From positions 372,001 to 436,000 of the forward strand of contig JAHDVF020000864.1 in assembly GCA_022606425.2 (NCBI GenBank): a DNA stretch of 64,000 nucleotides, in the 5' to 3' direction. Positions within the stretch are counted from its first letter, which is position 1. Each line of letters starts with the position of its first letter. This document shows, piece by piece, positions 46,590 to 59,507 of the stretch. The notes under the pieces are model-generated. The model saw nothing but the letters and a program-made list of their open reading frames with translations. It was not told the DNA's origin and searched no databases. The DNA is from Lepidostoma basale. Its lineage: Eukaryota > Arthropoda > Insecta > Trichoptera > Lepidostomatidae. Position numbers and translations under genes: made by a program.

Positions 46590-46930
46590 ATGCTTTGGAA
46601 AATCAATAGCATGTTTCAAAATCTTTTCTTCCCTTGCTTTAAATCTATGTGGACTGTTTTCTAGAGAGTTGCTCCTCCTGTTAAGTGGATTCTTAGATGT
46701 CCTTCCATATTTTAGGACGTCTTCCACGAGAACAAGTCCCGTAAGACTGATTACTATGTGCAATAAAAGGAAGTCTAGTGGTGTCCATTCTTTGGACATG
46801 ACAGTACCAAGCCCTCCTTCGCAATCTTCTCTATCTTATGATATTCTTAACCTCATAAATATCCTCTTAGAGTTTTATCTCCTCTCATCCTCAGTATCTT
46901 CATCTCTTAAGTCCTCAATACTTATTTGGT
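46590..46930 (-). mobile_element. LINE 3' end, degenerate
   Basis: One minus-strand frame reads LRRRAWYCHVQRMDTTRLPF, IAHSN, then CSRGRRPKIWKDI and a stop. This is the RWYGHV-RM ... RGR-P--W-D-I pattern of a LINE C-terminus. Further downstream a diverged NSLE-...DRKRF-ML-like ending is visible. Confidence 0.6.
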
Positions 46931-46934
46931 CCTG

Positions 46935-47366
46935 ACTATATCTGCCCTTGGTTCAACGCCTTATGTTATGATTAGTATTATGCAAGCTTTATACATGTTC
47001 AGCTTACTCTAAATGGCCATGATAACTAGCTTTTAATTGTAAATCAATTATATTACTAAGAAATCATTTATATATTTTTGAATAAGATAAAAAATTATGG
47101 ACCAATGGAAGTTTCTCATATTCATAATGAAAGCCCCTTTTTAATAACCCTATAATCGACGTCTTTCATGTTAGTGAAAGTACGTTCAGAAGGCAAATAC
47201 TCTTAATTCTGGAGAGTATCCTGTCTTCCTAATGTTGAACCATCTCTTATGCGTTTCTGGTAGTATACTATGCATAATATATTATTTTACCTGTTCTCAA
47301 TAGATGCCTTAAAAATATTTTTTGTAATGTCTGTTGATGAAATAAACTGATTTGATTTGATTTGAT
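46935..47366 (+). repeat. Possible retroelement 3' end with (TTGAT)n tail
   Basis: 'gaaataaactgatttgattt' followed by 'gatttgata' looks like a polyadenylation-signal-like AATAAA followed by a short pentameric tail of a LINE or SINE. No coding remnant was recognised upstream. Confidence 0.35.
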
Positions 47367-47369
47367 AAT

Positions 47370-47985
47370 GTAAAAGTTTATAATGATCAACGTTATATAG
47401 CCCGCGGAAAATGTATGGGGTCCGTGGACTAGTTTCTATCCGCCCGTCGATAGAAAAGATGCACTTTGTATAACCGTATCAAAGGCATCCTTAGCTCACC
47501 ACACGCACGATCCGTTGCACATATACTCGTAGAGCATTAGGTAAATGAAACTCTCCAGAATCATTCCAGTTGCGATTTAATGGCGAACTTACTCCTTTAG
47601 CCATTCAATTACTAATGCTAGTTTACCCTGCAGTTGTGAACGCGAACTTTTTGTTTGAATAGCTTCAAATAAAGAAACGCTTATGTGAAAAGAAAGTTTT
47701 ACGCTTATCGGTTATTATTTTATATAAAGTCCTCGAAGGGACTCATGCCGTAACTCAAACCCACTTTACAAATTTTCCTTACCTTTATGAAGGAGTCATC
47801 AATACGTAGTCTTGCGGTTCCGTCAGAAATTAAATATCAAAGTAAAATGCTGATGCTGCTTCAAAGTTTGTTCAAAAGATTAATGCTCCCAACGCTTTTA
47901 AAGAAAGTGAATGTACTACGTAATATAATCATATTTTATCTTCTTTACTTTTTTTGTCTTAATATACAAGATCTTATTAGTATTT
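47370..47985. other. No recognised feature
   Basis: 47430-47640 is less AT-rich and unique in the window. Frames are short. Confidence 0.4.
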
Positions 47986-48038
47986 ATTTAACTTTTAGAT
48001 AAACTTTAGGCGTTAACACTGTGGAATTCCATAATGAC

Positions 48039-48252
48039 GAATTTTTATGAATTAAAAGACTGTTTTTTCCACTTTTGAGTTTATTTTTCTCGACATGTAT
48101 CGAAGGCTTACACCTTCATCATCAGGAGAACGATATAAACTCTTTTCTCTCGTTTATTTCGTTCTCTCGATGATGAAGGTGTTAGCTTTTGAAACATGTC
48201 GAGAAAAGTAAACTCAAAAGTGGAAAAAACAGTGCTTTAATTAATAAAATTC
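48039..48252. repeat. Long palindrome element (F3), intact copy
   Basis: The left arm 48039-48132 and right arm 48160-48252 are reverse complements with scattered mismatches and small gaps. The 27-nt loop ('atataaactcttttctctcg') lies between. Landmarks are 'cgacatgtatcgaaggctta' on the left and 'gatgatgaaggtgttagctt' plus 'gaaacatgtcgagaaaagta' on the right. Partial copies are at 3285, 25160 and 51870, and a collapsed one at 32455. Shared sequence extends left to about 47985, so the element is larger than the hairpin. Confidence 0.8.
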
Positions 48253-48259
48253 GTATTTA

Positions 48260-50045
48260 TTTTACTGTGCATCTATTAACTCGTTATTGATACCGTTTTG
48301 CTATTTCCCTTTTATCTCACAGAATAAATACTACAATATGGAATTATTTGTTGTCAAACATTTTCCTGGCAACTAACAATATCATTCCCAGCATATGTCA
48401 TACATTCATAAACTAATCTGATAAATTCCATAAACTAAAGAGCATTTTGTAAGATAAATAGTTTAAATAATTAACAGACTAATATGTTTTTGAGATTGTA
48501 AATATTAACTACGTGGTCGCAAAGTAAAACTGTATTGCAATCTATATTATGTATTTTTGTTTCAGCCATTAATTATTAAACGTTAAATTTGTCTATGCCA
48601 TAATGGAAAATGTAGATGAAATTCAGTTTGTAAAACAAAAGTGGAAACCGAGAAACCTTTATACTCATATGAATTTAGCATTATGAGTAAAATGATGAAA
48701 CTGAAAATGAATTGAACTCTAAAGATACATTATTTTGAATGTTATTTTAAGGCCTCCAATCCTTTTTGCACTAAAAACTATCGCGAGTTAAAGTGCTCCA
48801 TCTAAAGCGAGTGTAAACGGTTAAAAATCTTGAGCAATATTTTTTTTCCATCAATGGCATCATTTTCCTTTTCCTTAATGTCCTTTACTGTTATGTCCAT
48901 TGATGTCTCCCTCTTTAGGTGACAATCACACACTAAAGTGTCTTCCAGCTACGTAAGGGATATTATTCCCCTGGCGTATCAAGGAGTATGAAAGATAATG
49001 TTTTCACATCATATTATTATATGAATCCACCTACTATAAAGTTAAATTCGTTACATTTCTAAAATAAATATAAACACTTAATTTTCATTTCGAAGGATTT
49101 TTGTTTTCAATATATGTTGCTGTGTTATAAAGTAGTTTTGTTTTTCAACAAAAGATAAATTTACTGTTACCCATTAGTATGTTTTAACAATGATTATAAA
49201 TTTCTCGCATCTGCAAACAATCATAAACGCATATTACGTTTTGAAATTCCAAATCTAAAAGCCGTAAATATTTATTGGGGTCCAGCTTCAGCCGCAAGTT
49301 ATTTTTATCTATCAAATGTCCATTTCTTCTCTCTAAATCGTTACTATCCTTTAACAAATATGAGAAAATCGCTTTCGGGTGAGACTTCTAACCCAGTTTT
49401 GTTTCCTAAGTTTTCAACACCAGATATGTTTTTATACATTTGCCCGAAATCTATAAAATCTAAATGACTTTCTCCTCGCATCAAGTTGGAATTGAGTAAC
49501 AGAGTTTTTTTCGCAGAATAAAGCCGCCATAAAAATACGAATCAAACTTGAGGAAAAGATTCATTTTCAAAGAAGCTCAAACCGAAATCAGTTTTTTCGT
49601 CAGACTTTTTGATTCAAGCGAATTTTTATTTGACATCCGCTCATCTCAGATTTAATAAAGAGCTGTCCCTTCGACCCTACACGAAGCGAAATGAATCCTC
49701 AAATATCGTCTGATATATTCATTTTCTGGAGCGAGCGTGTGATTCAGGGTTATGCTTTTCGATATACTTTATTAATTTTTTTGTTTTTTGCTGTTCGAAG
49801 TGGAATTTAGGGATCACCCGGCGGGTGACAAATGGACCATTTATTTCACGGAGGTCTCAGATCCGTTTGAATCTTTATATAGAAGTGCCATGTATTGAAT
49901 GAAATCGGTGGTAATTGTATGTTATTATTGTATTGTCTTATTTCTTAATCACAAACGGTACTAAATAAATTATGTATACTTCTAAAAAAAACACGTCGTA
50001 AATGGCTCTCTAGAATACATATACAATATTAATTACTATAAAATA
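48260..50045. other. AT-rich to moderate-GC stretch without recognised feature
   Basis: No transposon remnant recognised. No frame above 70 codons. Confidence 0.45.
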
Positions 50046-50051
50046 ATTTAA

Positions 50052-50215
50052 TTAACATAAATGAAAACGCCTGTCTTCTAGGGGTTTTATTAAGTTTTTA
50101 TGTAATGACATGTTTCGCCCTTCTATGGTAATTCATATCAAATGCCTTTACCATTTGATATATATTAATTATTTAATATGGAGTTTTACATCATTGTTCA
50201 AGAAACAATAAATAG
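50052..50215 (+). repeat. F1 fold-back element
   Basis: 'taaatgaaaacgcctgtctt', 'gacatgtttcgcccttctat', 'attatttaatatggagtttt' and 'acatcattgttcaagaaaca' reproduce the 33.3-kb copy with point differences. Confidence 0.65.
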
Positions 50216-50219
50216 GATA

Positions 50220-50845
50220 AGTTGTTCATAAGCCTTCATATCGTTTTTCAACATGATTTTATTAAAGTTCGTGGTCACCTCTTCGGTTTGGTAAGGTTAG
50301 GTTAGGACTTTTTTTCACAAGTTTCTCGCCGCTCTGTCTGATTTACAACTTTAAGCGGCGCGAAAAGCCCTTAACCCTCTTTTCGCCTTGTGTTCCCGCC
50401 CCAAACAGCTTGCGGCAGGTGAATACAAGCCTCTTTGGGTAAATGAAAAACGCCGTATATAACTGGAGAAAGGGCAGCATTAACCCCGCGCATCCAGAGA
50501 TTCAAAAACCCGCCACTCTGGGCAGGTGCACGCAAACTACTAGAAAATAACTACAAACTGCTGCCATATCATATGAAGCATATTAGTAGAAGAATAAACT
50601 CCATATACTCGCGTTTTTCATCTATTGAAAACATTTTCGCCGTCATCGGTTTTTGCGATTTGAAATCTAAATTTATTTTTAGTATTAATAAAATTCTAGT
50701 ATGGATTACAAGAAACGAAAAAAAATTCAAAAGTTATCAAGAGAAGGGTTTGTGCTGAGAACAAAGTAAACGATCCATTCAAAGTAGGCACTGCTAATAA
50801 AGATAGTTATTTATTTTACTGCTTATAAAAATATTTGGTTCTTGT
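50220..50845. other. Unique-looking moderate-GC stretch
   Basis: 50280-50560 is less AT-rich, with no frame of note. 'ggttaggttagg' at about 50303 is too short to be a telomere repeat. Confidence 0.35.
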
Positions 50846-50847
50846 TA

Positions 50848-51030
50848 AGAAGGATAAATGGTGTAGAAATGAGGTCATTAAACAGAATTTTGTGGAAAAA
50901 TTATGTATGATAGAATACCGATGAAGATATAAGGCAAATGAATGCATCTAAAAAAATTAAGTACGGTGGTTGTTACATGTGGAAATAAAAGATAGGGGAA
51001 GAATCGTTAAAAAATTGTTTTTGTAAGGAT
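50848..51030 (+). mobile_element. LINE-A remnant, strongly decayed
   Basis: 'ataaatggtgtagaaatgag', 'gtcattaaacagaattttgt' and 'atgtatgatagaatacc' follow the INAVEMRSLRR-C-K-VYDR order of LINE-A at low identity. Confidence 0.55.
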
Positions 51031-51164
51031 TGTTAATGGAAAATATTATCGATAAATTTATAGAAAATAGGTTCCTATTGAATAACATAATATTATTTAA
51101 TCATTGTGATAATTATTTTCATTAATAATCATTAGATTTATCCGGCGTCCTTAATAAAATTAAA

Positions 51165-51400
51165 GAAAGTTAACTAACATGGTTTGGACATATGGAACGA
51201 ACGGGTAAGAGAAGAATGATTAAAAAGATATATACAAGTACTGCGATTAGAAAAATAAATCCAGAAAGGTCAAAGAAGACATGGCAAGATCAAATCAATC
51301 AAAGTAACAAACGACATAGGAACAATCGACGAGCGTGCATGTCACGAGTTAGGATGTAACAATGTGGCGGTCCATGTCCACGGTCTCTCTCCATGTTATT
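51165..51400 (+). mobile_element. LINE-A remnant, second decayed segment
   Basis: 'acatggtttggacatatgga', 'acatggcaagatcaaatcaa' and 'caatcgacgagcgtgcatgt' are LINE-A blocks. It may be the downstream half of the copy at 50848, separated by inserted AT-rich sequence. Confidence 0.6.
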
Positions 51401-51409
51401 TAATTGATT

Positions 51410-54400
51410 ATGCACTTTTCCTCATATCTATTCAACGATCATTACTATTATTTTTAATGATCCTGAGTCGGATAAGTTAGCTGTTCTCCCCATTTAATTT
51501 ATTGGCCTACAGCCAGAGCCTGCTTTCATATAGCTACTGAATCACATTAGCTATATGGGATTGCGGAAGCTTTTTTCCAAGTTATTAAAAACATCGGCAC
51601 GAGTTTCCTCAGGTGCGGCGCCCGCGCCCGGAATATGAATGATCTTTATTATTTACTCACTTTGTGTTATTGGATTGCTTCTGTTTGTTCTCGAATGATA
51701 AATACATATTTGTAAACAAATAACCACCTCGCAGTGTAAACTCTTTTGAGATCAGACAGTGTTCATTCACACGTGTAATGGTTTCGTAAAGAAAAATAAA
51801 CAATGCTTACACAAATGATGTGTTTTCACATGTAGTTTAGCTTATATGTACAATATTTTAAATACTTTCGGTTTAAAGGTATAAAACATTCAAAACATGT
51901 CGAGAAAATTAATACGAAAAGTATTAAATATTGTGTTATAAATAAATGAAAAAAGACTAATGATTAGTTATATTTTTTAAATCTTAAAATGAATTACAAT
52001 AAAAAATCTTAATCTTTATAGCCACGTTCTTAAGAACAAATGATCGTTTTGCAGTATATTATTATGCACAAGCAATGTACGTATGGTAAAAATCGTTATA
52101 TTCTGCTACTTGAAAAACTGTTGCTATTATTTATGTATGGAAAAAATTTCTAGCAGAAATAAGTACTAATGTTGGCATACGAGTACAACGCCGAAAAAAC
52201 ATGACACAGGAAAATGGTGCAACAACTTTTGGTGTGTATTACTAAAGAGTCTTTTAATAAAACACTCATCCTCGTTTACGTAAATGTTTTCTTTTCCGCA
52301 ATAAAGATAATAATTATAATCATCGAAATGTATTTTTTTATCTTTACTTTCTGCAGAATTACTTTTAATCTGGTTTGCTAAATTTAAATTAATATTCGGG
52401 TACAGTTAAACAAAATCATTGTTTGTCTCTGTATTTCGAATAGTTATTATAGTTCAAGTAGTAATTTACCACTAGTCCCGCTTGGGTAATTAGGCAACTA
52501 TCCTCTAATCTGTTAAGGTAAGACATAACCTCCTCATTATCATAATCCGAGTAAGGTGTTGCTTATCTGGCTAAATACATTTTATTAGCGATCTGCCTAG
52601 TAGGCTAAGTCATCCATTAAACGACACACTTAAGCCTAATGGAGTAAATATCCCCCATTAATGGATTTCCTGTGTAACTTTCTGCCACTTTTTTTTCATT
52701 ACTCGCACTTATATTTTTCCCTCGATTCCTTGTTGGGATTTCTTCGAAAGGAAACCAATTTCTTGCACTAGAATTTATTATACCCTTTATTAAAATGGAA
52801 CATTAGGAGGATTTTCTTGGCTGTATTTTTTCCTGATTGCTTATTTTAACGTTGAATTTTTTTAATTTAAATTTTTGCACTCTTTGCGAGGAGCCCGAAT
52901 AAAATTATGTTTTAAGTATATCTCTCTCTCTCAGCCACATAAACACTATTTTGTTCGATTTTCGAGGACTCTTCTTTTTATTCGGTTCACTTTACACAGC
53001 TATTTTCCCTCGCGAGGCAAACAATTTCCTGATCCCAATACAGCTTCTATATACTCTTCTCTTATAAAGTTCGTATAGTTAGTGGGGAATGTAAGAGTAT
53101 ATCTGCGTGTTTGGTATTGTAGTATACGCTGTGTCATCAAGAAAAAATCTCGCGGACCAGTGAGCTTTTTGTCAAGAATAAATGTGACAATTTATAAAAT
53201 AACACGAACGTTTGGGCAGAGATGGGGCACAAGGCGACAAACGGTCATATTACATATACCCAGGGATTTCGAAATTTAGACCTTTTCACAGTTCTTATTT
53301 GGAGAATAGCTAGCCGAATGTTTACTTTACTTTGAATACGGATCTCAAATGAACTCTCTGTTCTTCATGCAAATCTTTTATCTAAGGGTTAAAAGGTTTT
53401 TTTTTTCTTTGTATAAAAAAACGTATGTTCGATATATAATATTTATGAGATAATTGATCCCTCAATCATTTACACAACGTTAAATATATTGATACAAAAA
53501 ATATAATTACTATCTGGTCCTATTACTAATGAAGTTAGTTTCATTTTACCATAATAATTATATCAATAGACTCTATTCCACGGTGTAACTTGTCTAAACC
53601 AAATGATTTTATCTTTACCCTTAGAGCTGTTAATTATGAGGCATTCCGAGGGAAAATTTTATTAAACGTACAAAAATATCTCCGAAGGTTTAATCCTTTT
53701 ACCAGACTCTCCCAGACACGTCACTCGTACTTCCACGTTCCGAATAATATTGCATTACGTCCTGCTAGCAATGGCGCGAGCATTGCAGGAATGTTTCTCC
53801 GAATAGATCTCCTGCCTCGGTTTTATAATGCCAGTACCTACCCAGGCCGCTAACCTTCATTTGAATACGCAATCATCTGTCAACATTAAATCGCGCAGCC
53901 TTTACAAGGGCCATTAAATAGCCTGTTATGTGATATTAAACTTTAAGATATTTTATGTTTCAATTTGAAAATATCCTTTGCCAACGCAGAAATCTCTTCC
54001 ACAATGAAAAATCTACTCGTTGGGTAAATCGAAAAGGTAATAAAGACATTTGAATTGCTCAGTGCTGGCGGTCGGTAGGATAGGCCGAGTCTTGAGCTGG
54101 GAACTTATTATCATTGAATTACTATTAGATACGAAACTGGCTCAGCTGAGTCTGCTCACTTTATTAGTTATCTTAAGCGGAAGACTTTTATACGAGTTTA
54201 GTTTCGTTCGTTAGAAGATCGTTTAGATACTCTGAAATCGAACATTCGCCATTTTAATAGTTTACTAAATAAGATTCGTATCAATTGATCGCATTTAAGA
54301 TTCGGTTGGATCTTTAAAGTTATCTACGACAATACTTATTTGCAAGTATACAATTTAAAACGAATCGTTTATGCAATCACTTTATCAATTTAATAGCATT

Positions 54401-56350
54401 GAATGATTCAATTCAACAAGTACATCAAAACCATTAAAAGCATCCCCACCCCCATCCCCCATACCCATCTTTAGTTCTGTTACCTTTTATACGATGCTAT
54501 AGAAATTAAATTGCATTCACTTGCTAACTTCTATTATATAAAAATAAACCGTCCAAATATTTTTCTGTGTGAAAAGTATATCCTTAAACGTGTTCGTTGT
54601 TTTTCTACCCGAAGAACCAATTATTTTAAAAACTGATTTTTTTACAAAAACTAATAATTTGCACGGTTTGATTTATCGTTGTTATAATTTGATAAATCAC
54701 GGCGTATTTTTCCGCTTTTTTCTAATTTCGTTACTATTGCAGAGGGCAATATCAAGAAGGAATGTTACCTCGACATGAAACGAACCATGAAACTAGTATT
54801 GCCTCTCCAATAACATTTAGTCACGAGTCATCTGTCACGATGCTAACACATTATCTGTAAGTATGGCACACTCGCAACCCGCATTAGTGGAAGAACATCG
54901 CAACAATGAAAATTGTGCAGTTGCCAACCCAATAACATCGTAAAGATGAATTGCACTTCTACTATGCAATTTGTTGAGCCATTTCGCATTACTAAAAAAT
55001 CTATGTTTTTCCTTTCAAATAAAATTTCTTTTTTTAGTTTCACGTATATTGCCTAAATTGCCGCGTAGAGACGCTTAGATGTTCTCCTAAATTGAAGGCA
55101 ATTCGTCTTCCAAACGAAGTGACATTCGAAATTAACCTCGTTAGATGCAGCTATAGTGAATTTGTAAACATCTTAATTATAATAGGATCAAAAAGATAAT
55201 TCACATGGTTATATGCATATATCCTTTGATATTCATTTTTACCTTTTTAAATCATTGATATTCATATAAAGTTCCAAAATTGAATAGTAAGTGCTTAATA
55301 ATACTTTAACATATAATGATTTTACATTTCTCCCAATCCATCAAATTCAATAGGCCAATATAATTTGATTGCCGTCCCTTATGTTTGACAAACAAATTAT
55401 CAAGGATCGATCCGTGTTATTCAAGTTTTAAATGGTTCATTTTCCACAATGAAATTGTAATCTGCAGATACATACAATATTCTATTAACTATAAATATTT
55501 TACTTAATACATATTTAAGTGCATGCTTTATTTTTACGTTTATTTACTTAAGCAAGAAAAAGGCATTTGGTTCGTAATCTCATGTGGGTGTACTTATATA
55601 ATATTTATAATATATCTACATGATTATTTAAAACTTCCGAGAAATAGGTAATTCCAGGATCAATCTTATTCGGTGTTTTTTTTATATGGTCGTTTAATTC
55701 AATTATTCCATTCCTACGGCCTCCTGTTTACTTTTTTAGACACGTTATTAAGAGAAACCAATGATTCCATCAAAATTAATTTAATTAGGCCTTACCTTAA
55801 GAGTAGACGCTCTTGAATTTATTTGGGAAAATGTTTTTGCTGTAGGTAAATTGATTTCTAGTAACCCAGCAAAATTATGAAATGAATTAAAAGGCAATCT
55901 GGTTTCTGATTTGGTCTTCAATCGGTACAGGGATACAGCTACCTTTTTGCGGGACACAAATGTTGGGCATTCGCAGTTTTATGGCGCTATCAAAATATCA
56001 TTACATTATTTTTTATGCACGAGAATAGCCATAAAGGAGTTTAGCAGGTAGTGGAGATATATTATCAAGGGCACTATTTGAATGTGAGGGAAGTTGAAAA
56101 AGTACAAGCGGCAGCGGGACCCATATAAAACTCGCAAAATACATCGCGATAACGCTACGGAAATTCGACATTTCTTTCACGAGGTTTTATTTATACTTAG
56201 GGTCAAATTCCAAACATTATATTTGCGAATAACGTTATCAGTTTTTATTTTATTTTTCAACTTAGTTTACGAGTATATTTGAGATAAAACTCCAAATCGC
56301 ATTACGGTGTCCTAACGAAACACGAAAACATCTAGTAGTAGTTTTCTGAT
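51410..56350. other. Longest interval without LINE or mariner remnants
   Basis: Only one repeat trace was found: 51885-51955 ('attcaaaacatgtcgagaaa') matches the F3 arm. Two blocks, 52470-52720 and 53600-53880, are less AT-rich and unique, with TAAT-type motifs in the first. They are candidates for host non-coding sequence. Frames up to 87 codons show no domain. Confidence 0.4.
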
Positions 56351-56356
56351 GCTGCG

Positions 56357-56885
56357 TTCTTCTTCTCTCCTAGCCCTTTCTCATTTTTATGGGATCGGCT
56401 CTCTTAATAGAGCTACGCCAAGTTTCTAGATCTTGGACCATCTTTCCGTCGATCTGCAGAAATTCCATGTCGTTTTTAACGGTTGAATGCCAAGTTGCCG
56501 GGGGCCTATCCGATCCTCTCCTTCCTGCTTCTAGTTGTATGGCTTTTTGGACGATGTGGTCCTCGCCCTTTCTGCACACATGACCGTACCGTCGTTGACG
56601 ACCCTCCCTCACAATACCTTACTTTGAAGTTTTCTCGAATATACTAATTTATTATTATGTCAATCCTGGTCACTCCAAGCAGCCCACTTCAATATTCTCT
56701 GATCTCCTTGGCGTCTTACAGCCCAGCATTCCAAACTGCATGACTGATCTCACAGCAGCTTTGTTCACCTTTCTTTTAGTTTATATTGGCACTTTGTTGT
56801 CACAGAGCACTCTGAAAAGCCAAACGAGCCATCCTATTTTCCTGCTATTTTCCACACCTTTTCAAATTTATTATGCGTGAGGCAG
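56357..56885 (-). mobile_element. LINE 3' end, RTE-like type
   Basis: Reading minus from 56885: a decayed VPI-TKRKVNKAAVRSVMQFG and MLGCKTPRRSENIEV (the region VPLK-KGK-YK-A-RP-M-YG-ECWA-K). Then comes an open block of 80 codons, MREGRQRRYGHVCRKGEDHI, GSDRPPATWHSTVKNDMEFL and SIKRADPIKMRKG. It ends in 'gagagaagaagaac'. This is a recurrent insect LINE C-terminus (RRADP type). Confidence 0.78.
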
Positions 56886-56989
56886 ATTATATTGTATATT
56901 TAAAAATATACAGAGTTTTTATTTTCTCTTTAGCCATTAATCATACGCATGTATTCTCCATTTCAAGTTAGTTTTAATTTTAATTGATT

Positions 56990-57025
56990 ATCATAGTGTT
57001 TCGGCCAAAACAATGGGCTATTTAA
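56990..57025 (-). repeat. F2 element end fragment
   Basis: 'atagtgtttcggccaaaaca' followed by 'atgggctattt' is the reverse complement of the F2 start at 2205-2232. Confidence 0.55.
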
Positions 57026-57061
57026 TTATATTTCTGATTTCAAATTAGTGTAAAAAATTTA

Positions 57062-57155
57062 TTAATTGTTTCTTGAACAATGATGTAAAACTCCATATTG
57101 AATAATTAATACGAATGAAAACGTCAGTTTTCTAGAAGTTTTATTATATGTCAAA
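57062..57155 (+). repeat. F1 fold-back element, left half
   Basis: 'ttgtttcttgaacaatgatg', 'taaaactccatattgaataa' and 'ttaatacgaatgaaaacgtc' give the outermost F1 end. It shows that the outer sequence at the right side of the 33- and 50-kb copies also occurs inverted at the left. Confidence 0.65.
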
Positions 57156-57159
57156 AATG

Positions 57160-57590
57160 TTCATCAAAAGTTTCAACCAAAAGTTTTTTTTACAACTATT
57201 AAAAAGTTTAAAATAAGTAATTAGGTCTAACACGTTAAAAAAATATTATTTAAATTTCTTTCCTTGCCTCTTTACACGGGAGGCACTCATAATGACTTCT
57301 TTTTTTTAATGTTAACTAAAAATGTCTACTAAAATAATTTGCATTACTAATATAAATATACAAATTTTTCTTGTCACACTGTCACAACTCCGTGGTGCAT
57401 AGGGCCTCGAGGATCCTCCCGACTCTATAGCATCTCTGATTCCTAACACCATTTCAAATGATCCTAACGTCTTAACCTTTACTATGTGTAACTTGGAGAA
57501 GTATTTGATATTAAATATTTTTATGTAAAATCTTCTACGAATAACGCTGTTGGTATTATTTTAGAATCATTGCCAATTTACACCTCGATG
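57160..57590. other. No recognised feature
   Basis: AT-rich, no frame or repeat. Confidence 0.45.
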
Positions 57591-57591
57591 G

Positions 57592-57810
57592 ATGATTTAT
57601 ATCGCGGGGGTCTCTATCCGGCTGATTGTGTCCGTGACGGAAGCTCCTGCGAAGGCCACCATGGCAGTTAATCACCCCGCGAGAGGCGGCGGAAGCAGGG
57701 CGGCGAGCGCGGGCGGACGGCCGCGGGAGACGCTAGGCCGAAGGTGCCTTATCGCTCTCCCGCAGCTGACAAATGCCGCCCCGCCAGCCCTTATGTTTCG
57801 CCACCGATGA
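57592..57810 (+). other. GC-rich patch with 72-codon frame
   Basis: CpG-rich from about 57640. The frame includes an ATG at 57661 preceded by 'gaaggccacc'. The translation is Gly/Arg/Ala-rich with no recognised domain. It may be a 5' exon or regulatory island. It is only a composition signal. Confidence 0.22.
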
Positions 57811-57814
57811 ATCT

Positions 57815-58285
57815 TCCGCTAGCTTACTTCTTATTCTACTTTCCTAACCTACCAATAAACACGTGTCGGGATGAAAATTTTTATTTCAAGTATCTTTACG
57901 TACCAAGATTTTTCTCGGCCAAACTAGCGAATGCTTCAAAAGTTATTTATTTAAAAACTTTTCTTTATTTCACATTATACGAGCATTTTATAACTATGTG
58001 TACAGTTGAATTGTGACTTATTAATTTTTTTCTAAAATTAACCGGTTTTAATTAAGTTTCTTCGGTAAGAATTATGCTTAAATATAATTATTAGCGTGTA
58101 AAAAATAAATCTTATGATGGCATTCAAAGAAACTGTTTTACATAAATAAACTATTTAACCGGAGCTCTGTAATTACGCTTTTCCCGCCTTTTCTCTCCAA
58201 TCACTTCAATTTCACGAATCCCACGACGATTGTTTCGAATGCTATAAATCCCCACTGGACGAATGGTGTGCCGAAAGGTCTATAC
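57815..58285. other. No recognised feature
   Basis: AT-rich. Confidence 0.4.
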
Positions 58286-58289
58286 ATTT

Positions 58290-58700
58290 ACAACGCGTTT
58301 TTTCCGAATAGGAATTGAAAGGGGGCACTTTATTCCGGGGCTTAAGCACCAAACCGAATGTTGTATGGCGTTCAGTCTATGCTTTATTGCTTCGCGTAAA
58401 CAGTTCGCAAAACCGCGGTATTAGCAGACGGGTCGCAGCCGCCCGAGGAGCCTTTATTGAGTTGGGCATAGTTGGCCGTACGGCGGGACACGGCGCGGGC
58501 GCCATTGTTCTCGAGGAATGCCACGGGCCGGGTACATTTTCTTTGCTATTTTTCTAGAATGGCACCTACCCGTTCGGGCGAGGAATACCCTGGGTATAAT
58601 AATTGGAATTCGTCCTCCCTGCACGTCCTTTACCGGCCCTAGTCCATTGTCTCCAACGGAGAGCAATTATTCACGCGGAAGGTAACACTGTCTAGTAGGG
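58290..58700. other. GC-rich patch, open on both strands
   Basis: CpG-rich, especially 58430-58560. Plus frame 58315-58557 and minus frame 58454-58666 overlap, and neither has a domain. Both start at non-ATG codons. Confidence 0.25.
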
Positions 58701-58709
58701 GCCCGCGGA

Positions 58710-59505
58710 ATTCTTTTTTCATTGTTTTCTCGGGTTCATTCCGCCCATTGATTCTAGAACTGATTTAATTTTCACGCTAAATTTATTAACAATCTTATAA
58801 AATTTTATTTCCATTGATACTTTCCGAGTCTTTATATTCACATAATATCTAGGGCTTTACAAAATTAGGGGGCATTATTTACGACGTAACTTATTTAGCA
58901 TCTCGAACTTTCACGTAAAATACATAATGTATTTTGGTACATACCGTTATTAATAGTTTATCTTTGTTTCCGATTACTATTCTAGATTCACAAAGTTCAT
59001 TGGAGATCCGTATCGCCGGCGTTTCGTGTGACCCCTCTCTCGAAATAATTTGCCTCCCGTTTATGAAGATCATACCCTCTTAATTATTGCTCACACAGGT
59101 CTCCGGCACACCTTCGTACAGCGGCCCTCCACCGCCCAAAGCCTTCTTTCCAATTAAGATAGAGCAATCCGCCGAGACCGAATGAGACTCGCTCCGTAAT
59201 TATACCTGTGCGTGCGACAAGGAAACGCTTCTCCTGCTTGGTTCCTTCTCTTTCGCTCCATGGGCCGTTAGAATCTCGCTCAGGCTGGAAATATGATTAC
59301 CATTTTCTAATTGTAAATTTGATGTTCAATATTTTGCTATTTTAATAGTTCCTGAAAGTCCATTCTAATCCTCAAGCTGAAAGTAAACTGTTGGGTTCAG
59401 TATTATAGCTTTTTAGACCGTTAATACCTTGAGATACTGGATAGATACTGGAGATACTTACCTTGCGTATAATATGTATATTATTTAATTTTACACGAAG
59501 AATAT
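58710..59505. other. No recognised feature
   Basis: Mixed composition, moderate GC at 58980-59280. Short frames only. Confidence 0.4.
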
Positions 59506-59507
59506 TC

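Noticed and set aside
50298..50312. Arthropod telomere-like 'aggttaggttagg'
   Set aside because: Fewer than three units. No array.
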